Shown here piece after piece: positions 11,500 to 23,953 of a DNA stretch of 64,000 nt (positions within the stretch are counted from its first letter, which is position 1; each line of letters starts with the position of its first letter). The notes beneath the pieces are model-generated. The model searched no databases, was not told the origin of the DNA, and saw only the letters and a list, made by a program, of their open reading frames with translations. The position numbers were made by a program, and so were the translations under genes. Source of the DNA: Linnemannia hyalina (Eukaryota; Mortierellomycota; Mortierellomycetes; Mortierellales; Mortierellaceae). The stretch spans positions 866,001-930,000 of the forward strand of contig JAHRHY010000014.1 in assembly GCA_019671135.1 (NCBI GenBank), in the 5' to 3' direction.

Positions 11500-13017
11500 G
11501 CTTTGGGTGTGGGTTGAATTGTGTGCGTTGTTGTCGTGGAAGAAGCGGTTGCGAGAAGAGAGGAGTAAAAAAGGGAGTGTACTAAAGGAGGCGAAAAATC
11601 TGGACCAAAAAATAGCCATTGCAATTTTTATTTCTATTGCGTCACCATCATCAACGTTCTTCGATGTTGCTCTCGAACGCGTTGGTAAGTTGCTCTTTTA
11701 CCGACTTTGACAAGCTCTATTTTGAACGATAATACACGCAGTGCCTGGTCCACTGATAGTCAATACTCCTGCTCTACACAAAGATGCTACGCCTAGCTGA
11801 CTTTCACAGAGTAGCGGCAGAGTAACGATTGGTAGAGGAATTGGTGTTGGTCGAGTGGAAGACCCGGTGGAGGACCCGATGGAGGACATGATGGAGGATA
11901 GTGTACATGAACATATGGAACAACCTGTCGGTGGGTCAAATGAGATGGAGCGCCTTGACCGCAAGTGGGCTGTAAGGAATGGGGGGGCTATGGACTGAGC
12001 ACAAAGAATGGAGGAAGCTCTGTAAGGGAGAAGAGAAGCTTAGAGACTGCCCTGTAATTGGATGTACAAAGTCGTATCTGAGAGGCAGTTGGATGAAGGT
12101 ACATCTGATAGAGTGCCATCCGATAGTAGAGGTCTGTGAAGTGAGTAAGAAGTGCTGTAACGGGAAAGTGTCGTCATGGAACCATTTACTTTCTGTCGCG
12201 TCCAAGCCTGTTTGTTTTTGCTTTTGTTTGGAAAGCTGAAATTAATTCATTCCCATAACATCATAACATATATACATATGTATACTTTAGTTTTCCCACC
12301 TCCTTTTGTTCTTTACCTAGTAACTTGAAATAAACCCTCCTTGCACCTTTGAACCGTTCTCACACAATTCCTGCACACGCTCCCTCCCCTAACCTTGGCC
12401 CTGCCTTGGGAAAGGTCACTTATTTCCTGCCCTTGCCCTCGTTCACGACAGATAGACCCCATGTGCACATATCGAGAGGCTTTTGAGACGCGATCTTCAA
12501 ACAGCAAGTACATTCGAGAATAGATGGTATTCTGCTAGAATGTTACTTGCTCCAAGCACGGTACATCATGATATCTATGAAGAATCCTCGTCTTGCCTTG
12601 CAAATGATTTTGAAATCCCCTTAGATGTTTAACCTTGTCTTGATACTCTTTTCATTCACAATTAGCCCTCCGCTATCACCACTGCCTCCTCTATTTCCCC
12701 TACTTCTTACACCCTGCGATATATCAAGGTTTTCACACACGTACACTAGTAACTGATGAGACAAAGAGAGGATTGTATTAGGCACACCAGGTACAGACTA
12801 GGATGCAGCGTGCTTCTTGGGGAGTTTTTCTTTTATGAATGCTCCCCTCGAAAAGAATTGAGGAATGGTGAAGGCAAGGGGTCGTCCTTATTTGAGGGGA
12901 TATCGTTCGTCCTTTCTTTCCTTCGTACCTTCATCCTTCCATTCTCGCCCTTTTTCCATCTCGTTCAAACACTCCACTGCTACACTCAAAGCACATACAG
13001 GGCACAGAAAAACAAAC
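11500..13017. other. Intergenic
   Basis: About 1.5 kb. It contains the possible upstream start of the methyltransferase (to 11619) and its promoter. The rest (11700-12980) holds only short frames without recognisable domains. A CT-rich tract (12900-12965) precedes the candidate secreted ORF at 13018. Confidence 0.5.
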
Positions 13018-13269
13018 ATGAAGCTGTTGTCGACCGAGTACATTGCCGTTCTAATGGCTATTGCTGTGACAGGAAGCACATTGGCGATGACCACCACCGA
13101 TAATCGCGTATGTCAACAAGCGGGTAGCAAGGTGGCTGATAGTGAACAAGTCATGAGGAGTGCACCCATCGGGGAATGCAGGAAGAAGGGTGAGTGGACT
13201 GATAATAAAATGGCTTGTGGAATGGCTCAAGAGAACAAGAGAGAGCGATCGACACTCTCGGGGAAATAG
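13018..13269 (+). CDS. Candidate small secreted protein, 3' end uncertain
   Basis: Open frame of 83 residues. Its N-terminus (MKLLSTEYIAVLMAIAVTGS, then a likely cleavage after TLA) looks like a good signal peptide. The remainder is polar, with only three cysteines and no recognised fold. A consensus donor (GTGAGT, 13190) lies inside the frame, so the gene may be spliced to an exon I cannot fix. Plausible acceptors end near 13320 and 13370. It lies 261 bp upstream of the aminotransferase on the same strand and could alternatively be part of that gene's leader. Evidence is the signal peptide and a CT-rich leader only. Confidence 0.35.
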   Translation: MKLLSTEYIAVLMAIAVTGSTLAMTTTDNRVCQQAGSKVADSEQVMRSAPIGECRKKGEWTDNKMACGMAQENKRERSTLSGK

Positions 13270-13530
13270 CGTTGTGGATGCTGTGCACAGTGACCATGAT
13301 GGTTATCTAATGGGCATACAGATCTTAACGTTGTCTTTTTGCACGCTCTTTTTCTCTCTCTTGTCTCCAGTGTGACTTTCCTTTCACCATTTTTTATGTC
13401 GTGCCTGAGCTGCTTTCCTAACTTCTTTTTTTGCTCGTGTTCTACTCTTCCTCTTCTTTCTTCTTTCTTCTTCACCTCACACCTCCTTTTCTTCCTTCTA
13501 GCCCACTCTCTCTTTCACTCAACAACAACA

Positions 13531-15531
13531 ATGGCCTCCCACAAGCTGTGCATGATCCCTGGTAAACAACTCCTTCGCTCATCTCTCATCCAATCTACTT
13601 GTTTTTTGTTGTTCATTCAGCTTCACATCTTTATTTTTTTCTTTGTATACTCATGCTTCAACTGCTCTATCCAACAACAATAACAACAACACATATAGGT
13701 CCCATCGAGTTCCACGAGGATGTCCTTCAGGCCATGGCCACCCCCGCCACCTCCCACGTCGCCCCCAACTTCATCCCCGCCCTCGGCGAGTCCATCGAGC
13801 TCCTCCGCCAGATCCTCTTCACCTCCGGACAGCCTTTCATCATTGCCGGATCCGGTACCCTTGGATGGGACATGACCGCCTCTAACTTGGTTGAGGCTGG
13901 CGAGGATGTCCTCGTTTGCAACTCGGGATACTTTGGCGACCGCTTCGGCGAGTGGTACGTTTCTCCCTTCTTTTGTTACTTTGGATACTGATGTGGAGGG
14001 GCGAGAGAGGTGCATCGATCAAAAGATGTATCTACTACTGGTGCTGCCATTACTACCACTACTACTATCAATCAGGAACACACCACGGGGAACAAGCAAA
14101 ACAACAACGATGCAACAGCAGTTTGCGAGGAGACAAGGAAGGGGCATTATTGAGAAACACCTTCGAGGAACACCAATTGACACGCAAGGGCGACTTACTG
14201 CCAGGAGGGAAGGAGATCGATGTACACGCCATTCGATGTCTCAGGATCGGAACGGGGTTTCCTGGATACCTTCACCCTTTCTCCGGCGCTGTCACTTTTT
14301 TTGCGGAGAAATGACGGATTGCGGGGGAGTGAGTTGGAACGAGATCAAGTAGTCCAGCAACCAACTCGCACAGATAACAGCTGCTGTTGTTTTCCTCAGT
14401 CAGGATTGAGTTTTTTCAAGCACACGGATCGGGACACTCTCTTTCTCCTTCTCTCCCTCTGGCCTTTGAGCGAGTGCCCACGGAACGGGAACTTTTCGCT
14501 CCTTCTCAATCTGAGCGGCACGCCTCTTCGGTTTTCAACAGACACATGGGACGGACGGGCGGGCGTGGGACAAAAAAATCTTTTCTTTCTTCCATTCCTT
14601 TTCTCCCTTCCACACACTCCAGTTGATCCGACGATATGACTAATCCGCCTTATAATTGAACTTGCACCTAAATAGCTTGGAGACTTATGGAGCCAAGGTC
14701 ACCCACCTCCGTGTCCCCATTGGCGAGTCCCCCAAGCTGGATGACGTCGCTGCTGCCCTGAAGACCAAAAAGTTCAAGGCTATCACTATCACTCACGTCG
14801 ACACCTCCACCGGTGTTCTCGCCGACATCAAGGGAATTGCCGATGTTGTCCGCAGGGAGTCCCCCGAGACCCTCGTCGTCGTTGACGGTGTCTGCTCGGT
14901 CGGTTCGGAGGAGATCCGCATGGATGCCTGGGGTATCGACGTTGTCGTCACTGCCTCCCAGAAGGCCCTCGGTGCCCCCCCTGGTCTCTGCGTCATGGGT
15001 GTCTCTGAGCGTGCCATCGGTGTCTTCAAGAACCGCAAGACCCCTGTCCCCAACTACTACGCCAACTGGAACCGCTGGTTGCCTATCATGAACGCCTACG
15101 AGGCTCGCAAGCCCTCGTACTTTGCCACCCCCGCTGTCCAGAACATCTTTGCCCTCAACGTCTCGTTGAAGCAAATCGTTGCCCAGGGTATCGAGCAGCG
15201 TTTCGCTGTTCACAAGGAGGCCTCTGCCAAGGCCAAGAAGTTCATCCACGATTTGGGCCTGGAGCTCGTCCCTACCTCGTTGGAGCACGCTGCCAACGGT
15301 ATGTCGGCTGTCTACTATCCCGAGGGCGTTGCTGCTACTGATCTGTTGCCCAAGTTGGCTGCCCACGGCATTGTTGCTGCTGGTGGTCTCCATGCCGATA
15401 TTGCGCCCAAGTACTTCCGTATCGGCCACATGGGTATCTCTGTCACTGAGCCCGAGCGTGGCCACCTCGATGCTACCTTGAACGCCCTCAAGGCGTCGTT
15501 GGCCGAGTGCGGTTACAAAGGTGCCTTGTAA
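13531..15531 (+). CDS. AGX1: Alanine-glyoxylate / serine-pyruvate aminotransferase
   Basis: Three exons (13531-13561, 13699-13954, 14676-15531) give 380 residues, close to the ~385 of yeast Agx1. The protein is a fold-type I, class V PLP enzyme. It has a GPIEFHEDVL start, an AGSGTLGWDM segment, the D-G-V-CSVGSEE cofactor region, and the PLP lysine at about residue 192 (TASQKALGAPPG). The enzyme transfers an amino group from alanine or serine to glyoxylate to make glycine, linking photorespiration-like glyoxylate detoxification to one-carbon metabolism. The first exon encodes only ten residues plus one base. The second intron is 721 bp, far longer than others here. An AATAAA signal lies at 15721. 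No clear peroxisomal C-terminal tripeptide is seen (ends YKGAL). Confidence 0.93.
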
Positions 15532-15907
15532 ACGAAGCAAGTCCGGAGAACCACCATATCCTGTAATTATCGCCATCAGCATGTACCATAAAACATTGTT
15601 TTTTTCCCATCTGCAACGCATTCTTGCTGTTTGCCTTTGTCTGTGCCATTGCAGACCCTTTTTCTGTTGAAGCACGAGTCGGTATGAACGAGCATTACAC
15701 GTGATGCATCGGTGTACAGGAATAAAGAAGGGTTTTTCACTCCACTCTTTATTCTCCTTTCTCCATTCACAGTGCAACTCGATTCCACTTTCTTCTCATT
15801 CACCCACATTCACCACATACACCACAAACCAACACTCTCAAGAACTCGCAGCCTAGAAAGGGACTACTTACTTATCACCAAGGAACCACACATATATACA
15901 CTCCTCC
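15532..15907 (+). other. AGX1 3' UTR and SEY1 promoter
   Basis: The 376 bp between two same-strand genes. AATAAA at 15721-15726 is the likely aminotransferase poly(A) signal. The CT/CA-rich stretch 15735-15900 is the probable SEY1 leader. Confidence 0.55.
15721..15726 (+). terminator. AATAAA poly(A) signal of AGX1
   Basis: A canonical hexamer 190 bp after the stop codon, followed by T-rich sequence. Confidence 0.5.
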
Positions 15908-18900
15908 ATGGATAGTAATATCGTGCCGGATATCGATCACCTAATAAACGGCCAGGACGATCACACATTCCCCGCTGAATCGATGGATTCGCCACCTTAC
16001 TCAGACAAGGCAACAACGACATCCTCAAAAGACCTCTTGCCTCGTCTCCACCTTATCGACGACGAAAAGCGCTTCAGGTGAGGAAACACTCTTCAATAAT
16101 TGTCAACCAATGTCGTCACCTTTTCTGCAGCAAGACAACTCTAAATTGTTCGACGTTTGCTCACAACCATCTCAACCTGCAAACTCATTTGTGTGTTCTC
16201 TGTCTTCATTTGCGTGTGTCTGCTAGCGATGAGCTATCGACGTATATCAGCGACAAGTGGCATCTCAAAGACGTAGGGTTCAATTACAACCTGGCGGCCA
16301 TCTTTGGAAGTCAGAGTACCGGCAAGAGTAAGTGAACCTGCAACCTTTTATTCGTTCTGTTCTTTATTTTTTTCTGTCAGCAGGCAAAGCACGTTTGGGC
16401 CGGTTGTATGACTTCAGATTTGGTCACACATACGCAATGCACACCCGCATGCATGCGCATAGTAGCGAATCATAAATGAAGCAAAGATTCAAACAAAAAA
16501 AATGACACCTATTATTACATAGGCACACTTCTGAATCGGTTATTTGGGACTAACTTTGACGTGATGAACGAGACGGCAAGGATGCAGACGACCAAGGGTA
16601 TCTGGATCAGTCAAGGCAAGGACATGAAAGCCCTGATCATGGATGTCGAAGGCACTGACGGCCGTGAGCGGGGCGAAGATCAGGTATGCCCTTGCCTTCT
16701 GTGATTTCAGTCTACCTTTTTGGTTATTTGTATCAGACATGAGCCAAAGGTATGAAAAAGATGACTGACGCCGATTGTCTTATGTTCTTGGTTGTGCCCT
16801 AACAGGACTTTGAGAGGAAAAGTGCGTTGTTCTCTGTGGCGACGTCGGAGGTGCTGATTGTCAACATGTGGGAGCATCAGGTCGGACTGTACAATGGAGC
16901 AAACATGGGTCTCCTGAAGACTGTTTTTGAAGTCAACCTGCAGCTCTTTGGAGGAAACCGTGGGTAAGTGGAGGGGACAAGATGGACAAACACGGGATCT
17001 CGGCGTATGATACTCTGTAGGATGGTCGATTTTGTTCTTTTTGTTCCTACATTCGAAATACCACCTTACTCACACACTTTTCCCCACGTCTTGTACAATC
17101 GTGCCAAAAAAAACATCTCAGAAGGGAAAAAACGCTGCTGCTATTTGTGATCCGTGATCATGTTGGGTCGACACCTCTTGCCAACCTGTCCAACACACTC
17201 ATGGCTGACCTTGACCGGATCTGGCAGGGACTCTCAAAGGTGAGTTGTGCATGTCTGTTTTTTGTGTTACACGCACGAGCGCTTCAATATACTAAACTCT
17301 CCTTACCATTTCGTTGCTCTTGAATGGTAGCCGGAAGGTTTAGAGGGCTGCAAGATCTCGGACTACTTTGACTTCATGTTCACGACCCTGCCTCACAAGC
17401 TGCTTCAACCTGAGCAATTCGAGCTTGAAACCCAAAAACTCCGTAACCGGTATGCTACGCTTCTTACTTGTCTCCTTTTGTCATATACGAACCCCTGTCA
17501 CTACCTCATAGTATTAACTATCTCCTGCATTCTGGCAATGCAATGCTGCATTATAGATTCGTAGACTCAAAGGATCCAAACTATGTGTTCCAACCACAGT
17601 ACTCAAAGCGGGTCCCCGCAGATGGATTGCATGTCTATACGGGAGCGATCTGGGAAAAGATTATGACCAATAAGGATCTGGACCTACCGACCCAACAGGA
17701 GTTGCTGGCTCAGTTCCGATGCGAGGAAATTGCCAACGCGGCGTTTTTGATCTTTAAAGATCAGATCAAGGAGTTCCGTCACCCCATTGAGGCTGGCCAA
17801 TTGGTCGAGGATCTTGGACCCAAGATGGAGGAGGCCCGCGACGTTGCCACCAGTAAGCTCAACATGTGTGGCGGATTGATGCTGGCTACCTTTACACTGA
17901 CTCTCGAAACCCCTCACCAACGGCTATCTTATTATTTGATCGTATAGAATCGTTTGATAAGGATGCGTCGCGGTACTTGCCGGTAGTGTATCAGCGGAAA
18001 CGGACAGAGATGCTGACAAAGGCCAACTCGATGCTGGAATCATATTTCGTGGGACAACTCAAGAACTTGCACAAGACGGCAGTCTCCAACTTTACGACTC
18101 AGCTCCAACAGGCGCTCAAAGTCGAGGGTACCGAGTTTGGTAAAGCTGCAGCCAAGACTAGGCAGGAAGCTGTGGATTTTTTCCTCAAGGGTGCCAAGGC
18201 GATCAAACTGACTGAGACCGACTGGGAGTACGAGGAGGAACTCTACCAGTTAGAACATGATCTGGAAGAGTTGACGACTGTTCAGCGGGAGAAGGAGTTG
18301 GTCAAGATGTTGACTGGGTTGGAGAAGCTGATCAAGCAGGAGTTGGATGAGCCTGTCAAGCTGGCGTTGGATCAACCTAGACCGGGGATGTGGGGGCGGA
18401 TCATGGCGATCTATAGGAGGACTAGTGAGGATGCGGAGGTGTTGTTGTTGAAGAAAGCCAAGACGTTCGAACTTAAGGAGGAAGAGGAGGAACAGTTGGC
18501 GGTGAACTTGAAGAGGCAGAGTTGGGTGCTGTTGACGATGAAGGTTCAGGAAGAGTCTGTCGATGGTTTGATCCTGTACAAGCTGTCGAATCGGTTTGAG
18601 GAGATGTTCCAAAGGGATAGTCATGGCCTTCCGCGTGTCTGGAGTCCTACCGATGACATTGACACACCCTTCCGCAAAGCCCGCGAGGAGGTATGTATCA
18701 TTTGCAAGTACGGTTGTGTAAAAATTGCTTGGTTTCTGACGTGTAATTAATAGCCACGGCTTCTTGATCTTCTATCCACTGCAGACGATAGAGTTGATCC
18801 GATTGTACGCAAAGATCGACACACTAGACCCTGTCACAGACACCCACCTTACCCTTGAATCTTCCGATGATTTCGATTTCGATCAATCGCTCCAAGTCCT

Positions 18901-19411
18901 CTCAGAGACACGGCAACAGGAACTGACGACACTATTCAAACGAAAAGCGGACGCCTCCTACGTTGAAGCCAAACGATCCATCGTCGCCACGCAGGCCAAG
19001 ATCCCTTACTGGGTCGGCGTCGCTTTGATTGTTCTGGGTTGGAACGAATTTGTGACACTGATTACGAACCCGTTATATCTGTCCATGACCTTGATGTTGG
19101 GTCTGCCGTTGGGCGCGCTGTGGTATTTGGGTATGTTGGATCTGGTACGGAGTATGGGATGGAGGGCGTATGAGCAGGTTTTGGTTCTGGGGCGTGAGAA
19201 GTTGAGGGATGTTGTTCATCCGCCTGAACCAGTGCCTGTCCTTGTACCTGCTGTTCAGCACAGTAGGAGGAGTGAGGAGTTTGAGGAACGGCAGCAGAAG
19301 AGGACGTCGTTGCATCATCACCAGTCTGCTCGGTCGTTGAATCAACGGACTGAAGATAATGAGGGTACAGGGATTGAACTCGATGCCTTTGAAAGTAGGA
19401 AGACTTTGTAG
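15908..19411 (+). CDS. SEY1: ER membrane-fusion GTPase, Sey1/RHD3 (atlastin-like)
   Basis: Nine exons (15908-16077, 16227-16327, 16523-16683, 16806-16963, 17122-17239, 17331-17449, 17557-17852, 17948-18690, 18785-19411) give 830 residues. Yeast Sey1 has about 776. The GTPase domain shows the P-loop GSQSTGKS (84-91), the switch threonines near 113-114, G3 DVEGTD (131-136) and G4 as RD (208-209) in [10 protein letters not shown] long helical middle domain follows. Two closely spaced membrane segments lie near residues 695-745 (starting [17 protein letters not shown]), with a basic, low-complexity cytosolic tail. This family drives homotypic fusion of ER tubules. The P-loop codon for Ser91 is split by an intron. 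The extra C-terminal 50 or so residues are probably lineage-specific. Confidence 0.95.
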
Positions 19412-19564
19412 AAAGAAGAAAAAAAAGCAAAACTATACTCACCCTCTTTGGTTCAACTGTAAATAAATATTTTGATGCCTTTTTTTTTCTGCTTTTGGGT
19501 TCGCTTAGTATGGAGTGAGCGTGGATGGATGATGCAAGAAATGAATCTACAATAAATAAAAGAA

Positions 19565-21561
19565 CTACTTGGGGTGGATCTCCTTGACGCCAGCCATAAA
19601 GGGCCAAAGACACTCTGGTAAACGGACAGACCCATCGGGTTGCTGATACGTTTCAAGCAACGCCACAATGATCCTCGGAATCGCCATCGCCGTACCGTTC
19701 AACGTATGCACAAACTCTGTGCTGACCACCGAGTTCGAAGCTGTGGCAGACGTAGCAGAGTCCTGGTGGGGTTGGCGGGGCTTGTTGGTGCGGTAGCGGA
19801 TGTTGAGACGGCGGGCTTGATAGTCGGTACAGTTGGAGGTCGACGAGATCTCGCCCCATCCGTTCCTGCCGGGCATCCATGCCTCGATGTCGTATTTCTT
19901 GTATGCACTCGCTCCCAGTTCTTCCGTTGGCATATCCAGCACCCTGTTTTTATATTGATGATGAAACAATAGAAATAAATACCACAATGGGCAAAATCCA
20001 CGAATATCGCGAAATAAAATACAGGCAACAAAATAAAAAGGCGAGAAAGTTACCTGTAGCAGAGTCCAAGCTCCTCAAAGATATCTTCCTGGAATGCCCG
20101 GATATCCTCTAGGATGCGATCACTCTCGCTGGGGTCGGCCTTGGAGACGACAAAGAGTTCGACTTTACTGAACTGATGGACGCGGTAGAGGCCCTTGACT
20201 TCTGCACCTCTCGACCCTGCCTCAGCTCTGAAGGCGCGCCCAAAGCCCGCCATCTTGATTGGCAGCTGGGATTCCTCGATTACTTTGTTCAAGTTCATAC
20301 CCGCCAAAGCGATCTCGGCCGTTGCAACTAGGCAGAGTGCAGAGTGCTGGTGGTGGTGTGATCCTTCTGTTGAAACAGCTTTGGTGGATCCTGGAGCGAC
20401 TGTCGAGACCCAATAAGTCTGGGATGCCTCATCACGGGGCTGGAATCCACACGCTTGGACTACCTCGGGACGAACGACATCGGGGGTAATAACAGGCATG
20501 AACCCAGCCTTGACCGCCCGCTGTGTAGCAAACTGGATCAACGCCAACTCCAACAACGCAGCCTCATTCTTGAGATAATACCACCTCGACCCCGTCACCG
20601 CCGTCGCAGATTCGAAATCAACCAGATCCAAATGTTTCGAAAGGGCAACATGGTCCAACAACGGGTACTCGGACATAGTTCCCAACAGCGCCCTGCCTTC
20701 CTCCCCTGCACCACCTAGAGCCTCCGCGGTGGAATCGGCCCTGGGTTGAGCAAAGGCCTTGACACCAGGGTTGAGACGGGGCACGCCTTGGATCCGGACC
20801 AGTCGCGCCTCAGATTCGGGCCCAATCGGAGATTTCGGGTGGGTGATGTTGGGGATCATGACTGCTTGATCGTACAACTGTGTCTCTAACGTTGACAACT
20901 CTGCCTCTTGGGCATGGATCTCCTCCTTCAAAACTCGACCCCTTTCGACCAATTCCTGGCGTTTCGCCTCCTTTTCTTCCCTTGACAACTCTGCGAGTTG
21001 CTCCTCTGATCCTGATCCCGATCCCGATGCTCCTGCCCCCGCTGTTGTTGTTGTTGTTGTTGCCTCAGTTCCCGACTTCTTCCCACCCTTCTTCCCACCC
21101 TTCCTTGCTCCACCGCTAAACAAAGCCTTCATCTCAGCAGCAATCCGATTCCTCTCCGCCCTAGCCCGATCCAACCTCTGCGTCCGCTCCATAACTGTCG
21201 CATACAACTCGTTCACCGCCACAACTGAGATGGAATCTGGCAGGTTCCGATCCCGGATATTCTTGGCCATTGCTGCGGTTGCTGCTTCGGATTGGGAGAG
21301 GGCCTTGAAGTTGATGTAGGGTTTCAGGATGAGCGCCGGTACCGGTGCTGTTGCTGTTGTTGTGGTGGAGGGGGAGTTGTAGAGACGGCGAGAGGTTGAG
21401 AAGGAGGACCGCTGGGAAAGACGGAAGGAGGCTACAGCGCGACAGCATGCTTGTTGTGATGATCCTGGGGTTTGGACGATGATGTTGGTCGTCGTCGTCG
21501 TCGTCGTGGGGAGTCGCAAACTCCTGAAGGAGACTGTCAAAGTCCTTGTGAACCGGTGCAT
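19565..21561 (-). CDS. DIA4: Mitochondrial seryl-tRNA synthetase
   Basis: Two exons (21561-20054, 19943-19565) give 628 residues. The first ~60 residues are Arg/Ser/Thr-rich with almost no acids and end in [10 protein letters not shown], a mitochondrial presequence. The SerRS N-terminal coiled-coil arm follows, then the class II catalytic core. Motif 2 is seen around [20 protein letters not shown], and motif 3 near the C-terminus ([16 protein letters not shown]). The enzyme charges mitochondrial tRNA-Ser. The arm carries an unusual insertion at about residues 149-187: a Gly/Lys run followed by Thr, Ala and Gly/Ser runs. This lengthens the protein beyond usual bacterial-type SerRS (~430). It is convergent with SEY1, the two stop codons being 154 bp apart. 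The symbol follows the yeast mitochondrial enzyme. Confidence 0.93.
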
Positions 21562-22240
21562 TATCGCGCTTTGTATGTTATGTGTTTTGTTTATCCTTCT
21601 TGAGTTTTTTTGTCGATACTTTTTGGTGTAAAAGCCAACGCGCTTTTTTTTCCGTGGGATTTAAAAAAAATATAGAAGAGGGAGGGTTTGGTTGACTTTG
21701 TGGATAGGGTTGTTGTTGTATTCTTGTCCCTGGTTCGCTTTGTTGAATGCACGATGCCTTGAATGTCGAGAGTTGGGGGGGAATGACGGGAGTAATGAAG
21801 AAGGTTGAAAGACACGAATGAGCTGAGGTTGGAAGGTCGAAACAAAAAAAAGTGATCTGTGTCAGTATGTGTCGCGACCACTCATCGCTTAATTGTGACG
21901 GTGTTTACGTTTTAGGACATTCCGATTCAAGACTGAGAGGGAAGGGGAGAGGGAAGGGGAGAGGGAAGGGGAGAGGGAGACGAATGCAAAAATAGACGGA
22001 TGAGCAGCCTCGGGGAGACCGACCCTTTTTAGGCCACTCGTTCACAAACACGCCACACCAATGCCCATGCCACTTTCCCAAGGTCCAAGTATCATGCGCT
22101 ATTTGTTGGATAAAAAATGCGAGAGGGGTTTAATAATGTACAAGTCTATGGCGGAGTGGATAATGGGTGGCCAGGAGGATATGAGAGAGAGAGAGAATAA
22201 AGTAACAGGATCCTGTGGTGGCCTCCTTCTGGTTTCATTT
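21562..22240. other. Intergenic with 12-bp minisatellite
   Basis: About 680 bp holding the SerRS promoter (upstream of 21561) and the 3' flank of ISA1. It contains a GA-rich minisatellite at 21935-21978 and no supported coding sequence. Confidence 0.55.
21935..21978. repeat. 12-bp GA-rich minisatellite
   Basis: About 3.6 perfect copies of GAGAGGGAAGGG, roughly 375 bp upstream of the SerRS start codon. As a polypurine tract it could form unusual DNA structure in that promoter. Confidence 0.9.
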
Positions 22241-23346
22241 CTATGTCATGAAGGACTGTCCGCAGCCGCAGGACTCCTTGACGTTGGGGTTGTTGAACAC
22301 AAACTGCGCCGACAACTTGTCCTCGACATAGTCCATCTCTGATCCCAGCACCGACATCAACGCCTTGTTATCCACCAGCACTGTCACTCCTATTATAGAA
22401 GAATAAAAAGAAAAGAATGATGTAAGTGACTGAAAAAAACGAGCGCATAAGAGCGACAAGGATCCTGGTTCTCTGAAAGGCAATAAAACGAGAATATAAA
22501 AACGTACCATCCTGCTTGACCTCTTCGTCAAAACGCTCCTTCTTGGTGGTGTACTGAAGATCGTATTGCTGTCCCGAGCATCCCTTAGTACGGATACCGA
22601 CCCTGACGACCTTGGGCTCAGGGCCCTCTGTCAATGCGCGCAGACGATCAATCGCCGAGGGTGTCTGTTATTATTTTGTTATCGTTGTCGTAGTTGAGAG
22701 AGTATGGTATATTCCCCGTTCATGTTCCAGCAAGATGAAGTGTCCGTGTGACCAAAAACCAAGAACGTTTTCCGCGAGTGTCCGAGAGAGGCAAGAGAAT
22801 CCCGTTGTTGAACAAAAAAGAAGGTTGAGGGGCGGGTTGTGGATTTTTTTTTTAGATGGGTTCGGGTTGGGGTCGACAAATATATCAATCCCGAGGAGAG
22901 GAGTCAGTAATCATCCAGCGCAGTTGTGTGTCCAGTCAAGTTGGTTGTCGTTGTACGTCCATGAAGGAGTAAAAAGTCCAGATAATTATGCACACATTAT
23001 GTCGTTTGTTGTAGGTTTGTGTATTCCAAGACATCCCGAGCGAGAAGAAGAGAGGGCCCGAAGAGATAGAGAAACCATTAAAAGGTGGAAAAAGAGAGAA
23101 AAAAGGTACACGTTTGATTAGTTTGTCTGTTCGGCCATCTACTTCCTTGTTTTTCTTTTGCATCCATCAGCAACTACGATGTTGTTTGGTTGATGACAAG
23201 CGGGTGTGAACAACATTTGTAAACGTATAGCCAAGACATAACCAAAAAGAGAGGATGAAGAGGAAACATACGAGTGTGAGTACGGCCTTGCGGGTGCGAG
23301 GCACCTTTGGGATGGCTGATGCTCTGATGGCTGCTGCAAAAGACAT
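22241..23346 (-). CDS. ISA1: A-type iron-sulfur carrier, IscA/Isa1
   Basis: Three exons (23346-23272, 22664-22508, 22389-22241) give 126 residues. The three invariant cysteines of the HesB/IscA family are present at 54 (KGCSG), 118 and 120 (SCGCG), with the usual ~63-residue spacing. The short N-terminus (MSFAAAIRASAIPKVPRTRK) has basic residues and no acids, so a mitochondrial presequence is likely. Isa1 works with Isa2 and Iba57 in mitochondrial [4Fe-4S] assembly for lipoate synthase and aconitase-type targets. Introns are 607 and 118 bp, so about two thirds of the gene span is intron. Isa1 rather than Isa2 is inferred from overall similarity and is not proven. Confidence 0.9.
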
Positions 23347-23953
23347 CTTTGTTGTTGCGTGTATGAAGTGTTTGTTGTTGTTGTTGTTGCTAAGGGCGAG
23401 TGGTGAGTGATGAGTGTGTGAGTGAGTATGAGACGGGAGTGAGCGTGGGGAGAAAGGTAATTGAATTTTGTTGGGTTGGAAAGAGTATTAAAGTGGAATA
23501 CGGAGGAGAGAGGGACGGGATCAAGAAAAGAAGGTACGAATATTGAAGGAGCAAAGCCACTGATCGCTTCGCTCCCTTCCAATTCAGCCCCGAAGATTTT
23601 ACTTTCATCAATCATCACAAATTATTTATCACTCCTTGGATTGATTGACGTGTTGACGTGAGACATGGTTGGCCTGGGCTTGTAGGATATGCATAGTGTG
23701 AGGATCATACGATGATTAAGCGCATATACAGAGGGTTTTTATCTCTGGGGGTTATCATATTGTCACTAGAGATAGAATTGTGCACATCACACCACTCTCA
23801 ATGCCAAGGATTCGTCAAAGTGAAAGAAACAAGTAGAAAAAAGAAATAGCAAGCATACGTTTTATTTCTGCTCAACTGAAAGAAACTATCCTTGTGAAAG
23901 ATGTATGAAAATTGTGTTTTTGAGAGTGACACTGCTGTACATGTATAAACCCC
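23347..23953. other. ISA1 promoter and SOD 3' flank
   Basis: About 600 bp. GTT/GTTGTT repeats (23368-23392) lie just upstream of the ISA1 ATG, which reads as CAA-rich leader on the gene strand. Nothing else is supported. Confidence 0.5.

Noticed and set aside
14668..15777. 369-residue minus frame over the aminotransferase
   Set aside because: It is antisense to conserved exon 3 of AGX1. The composition is typical of a codon-bias shadow.
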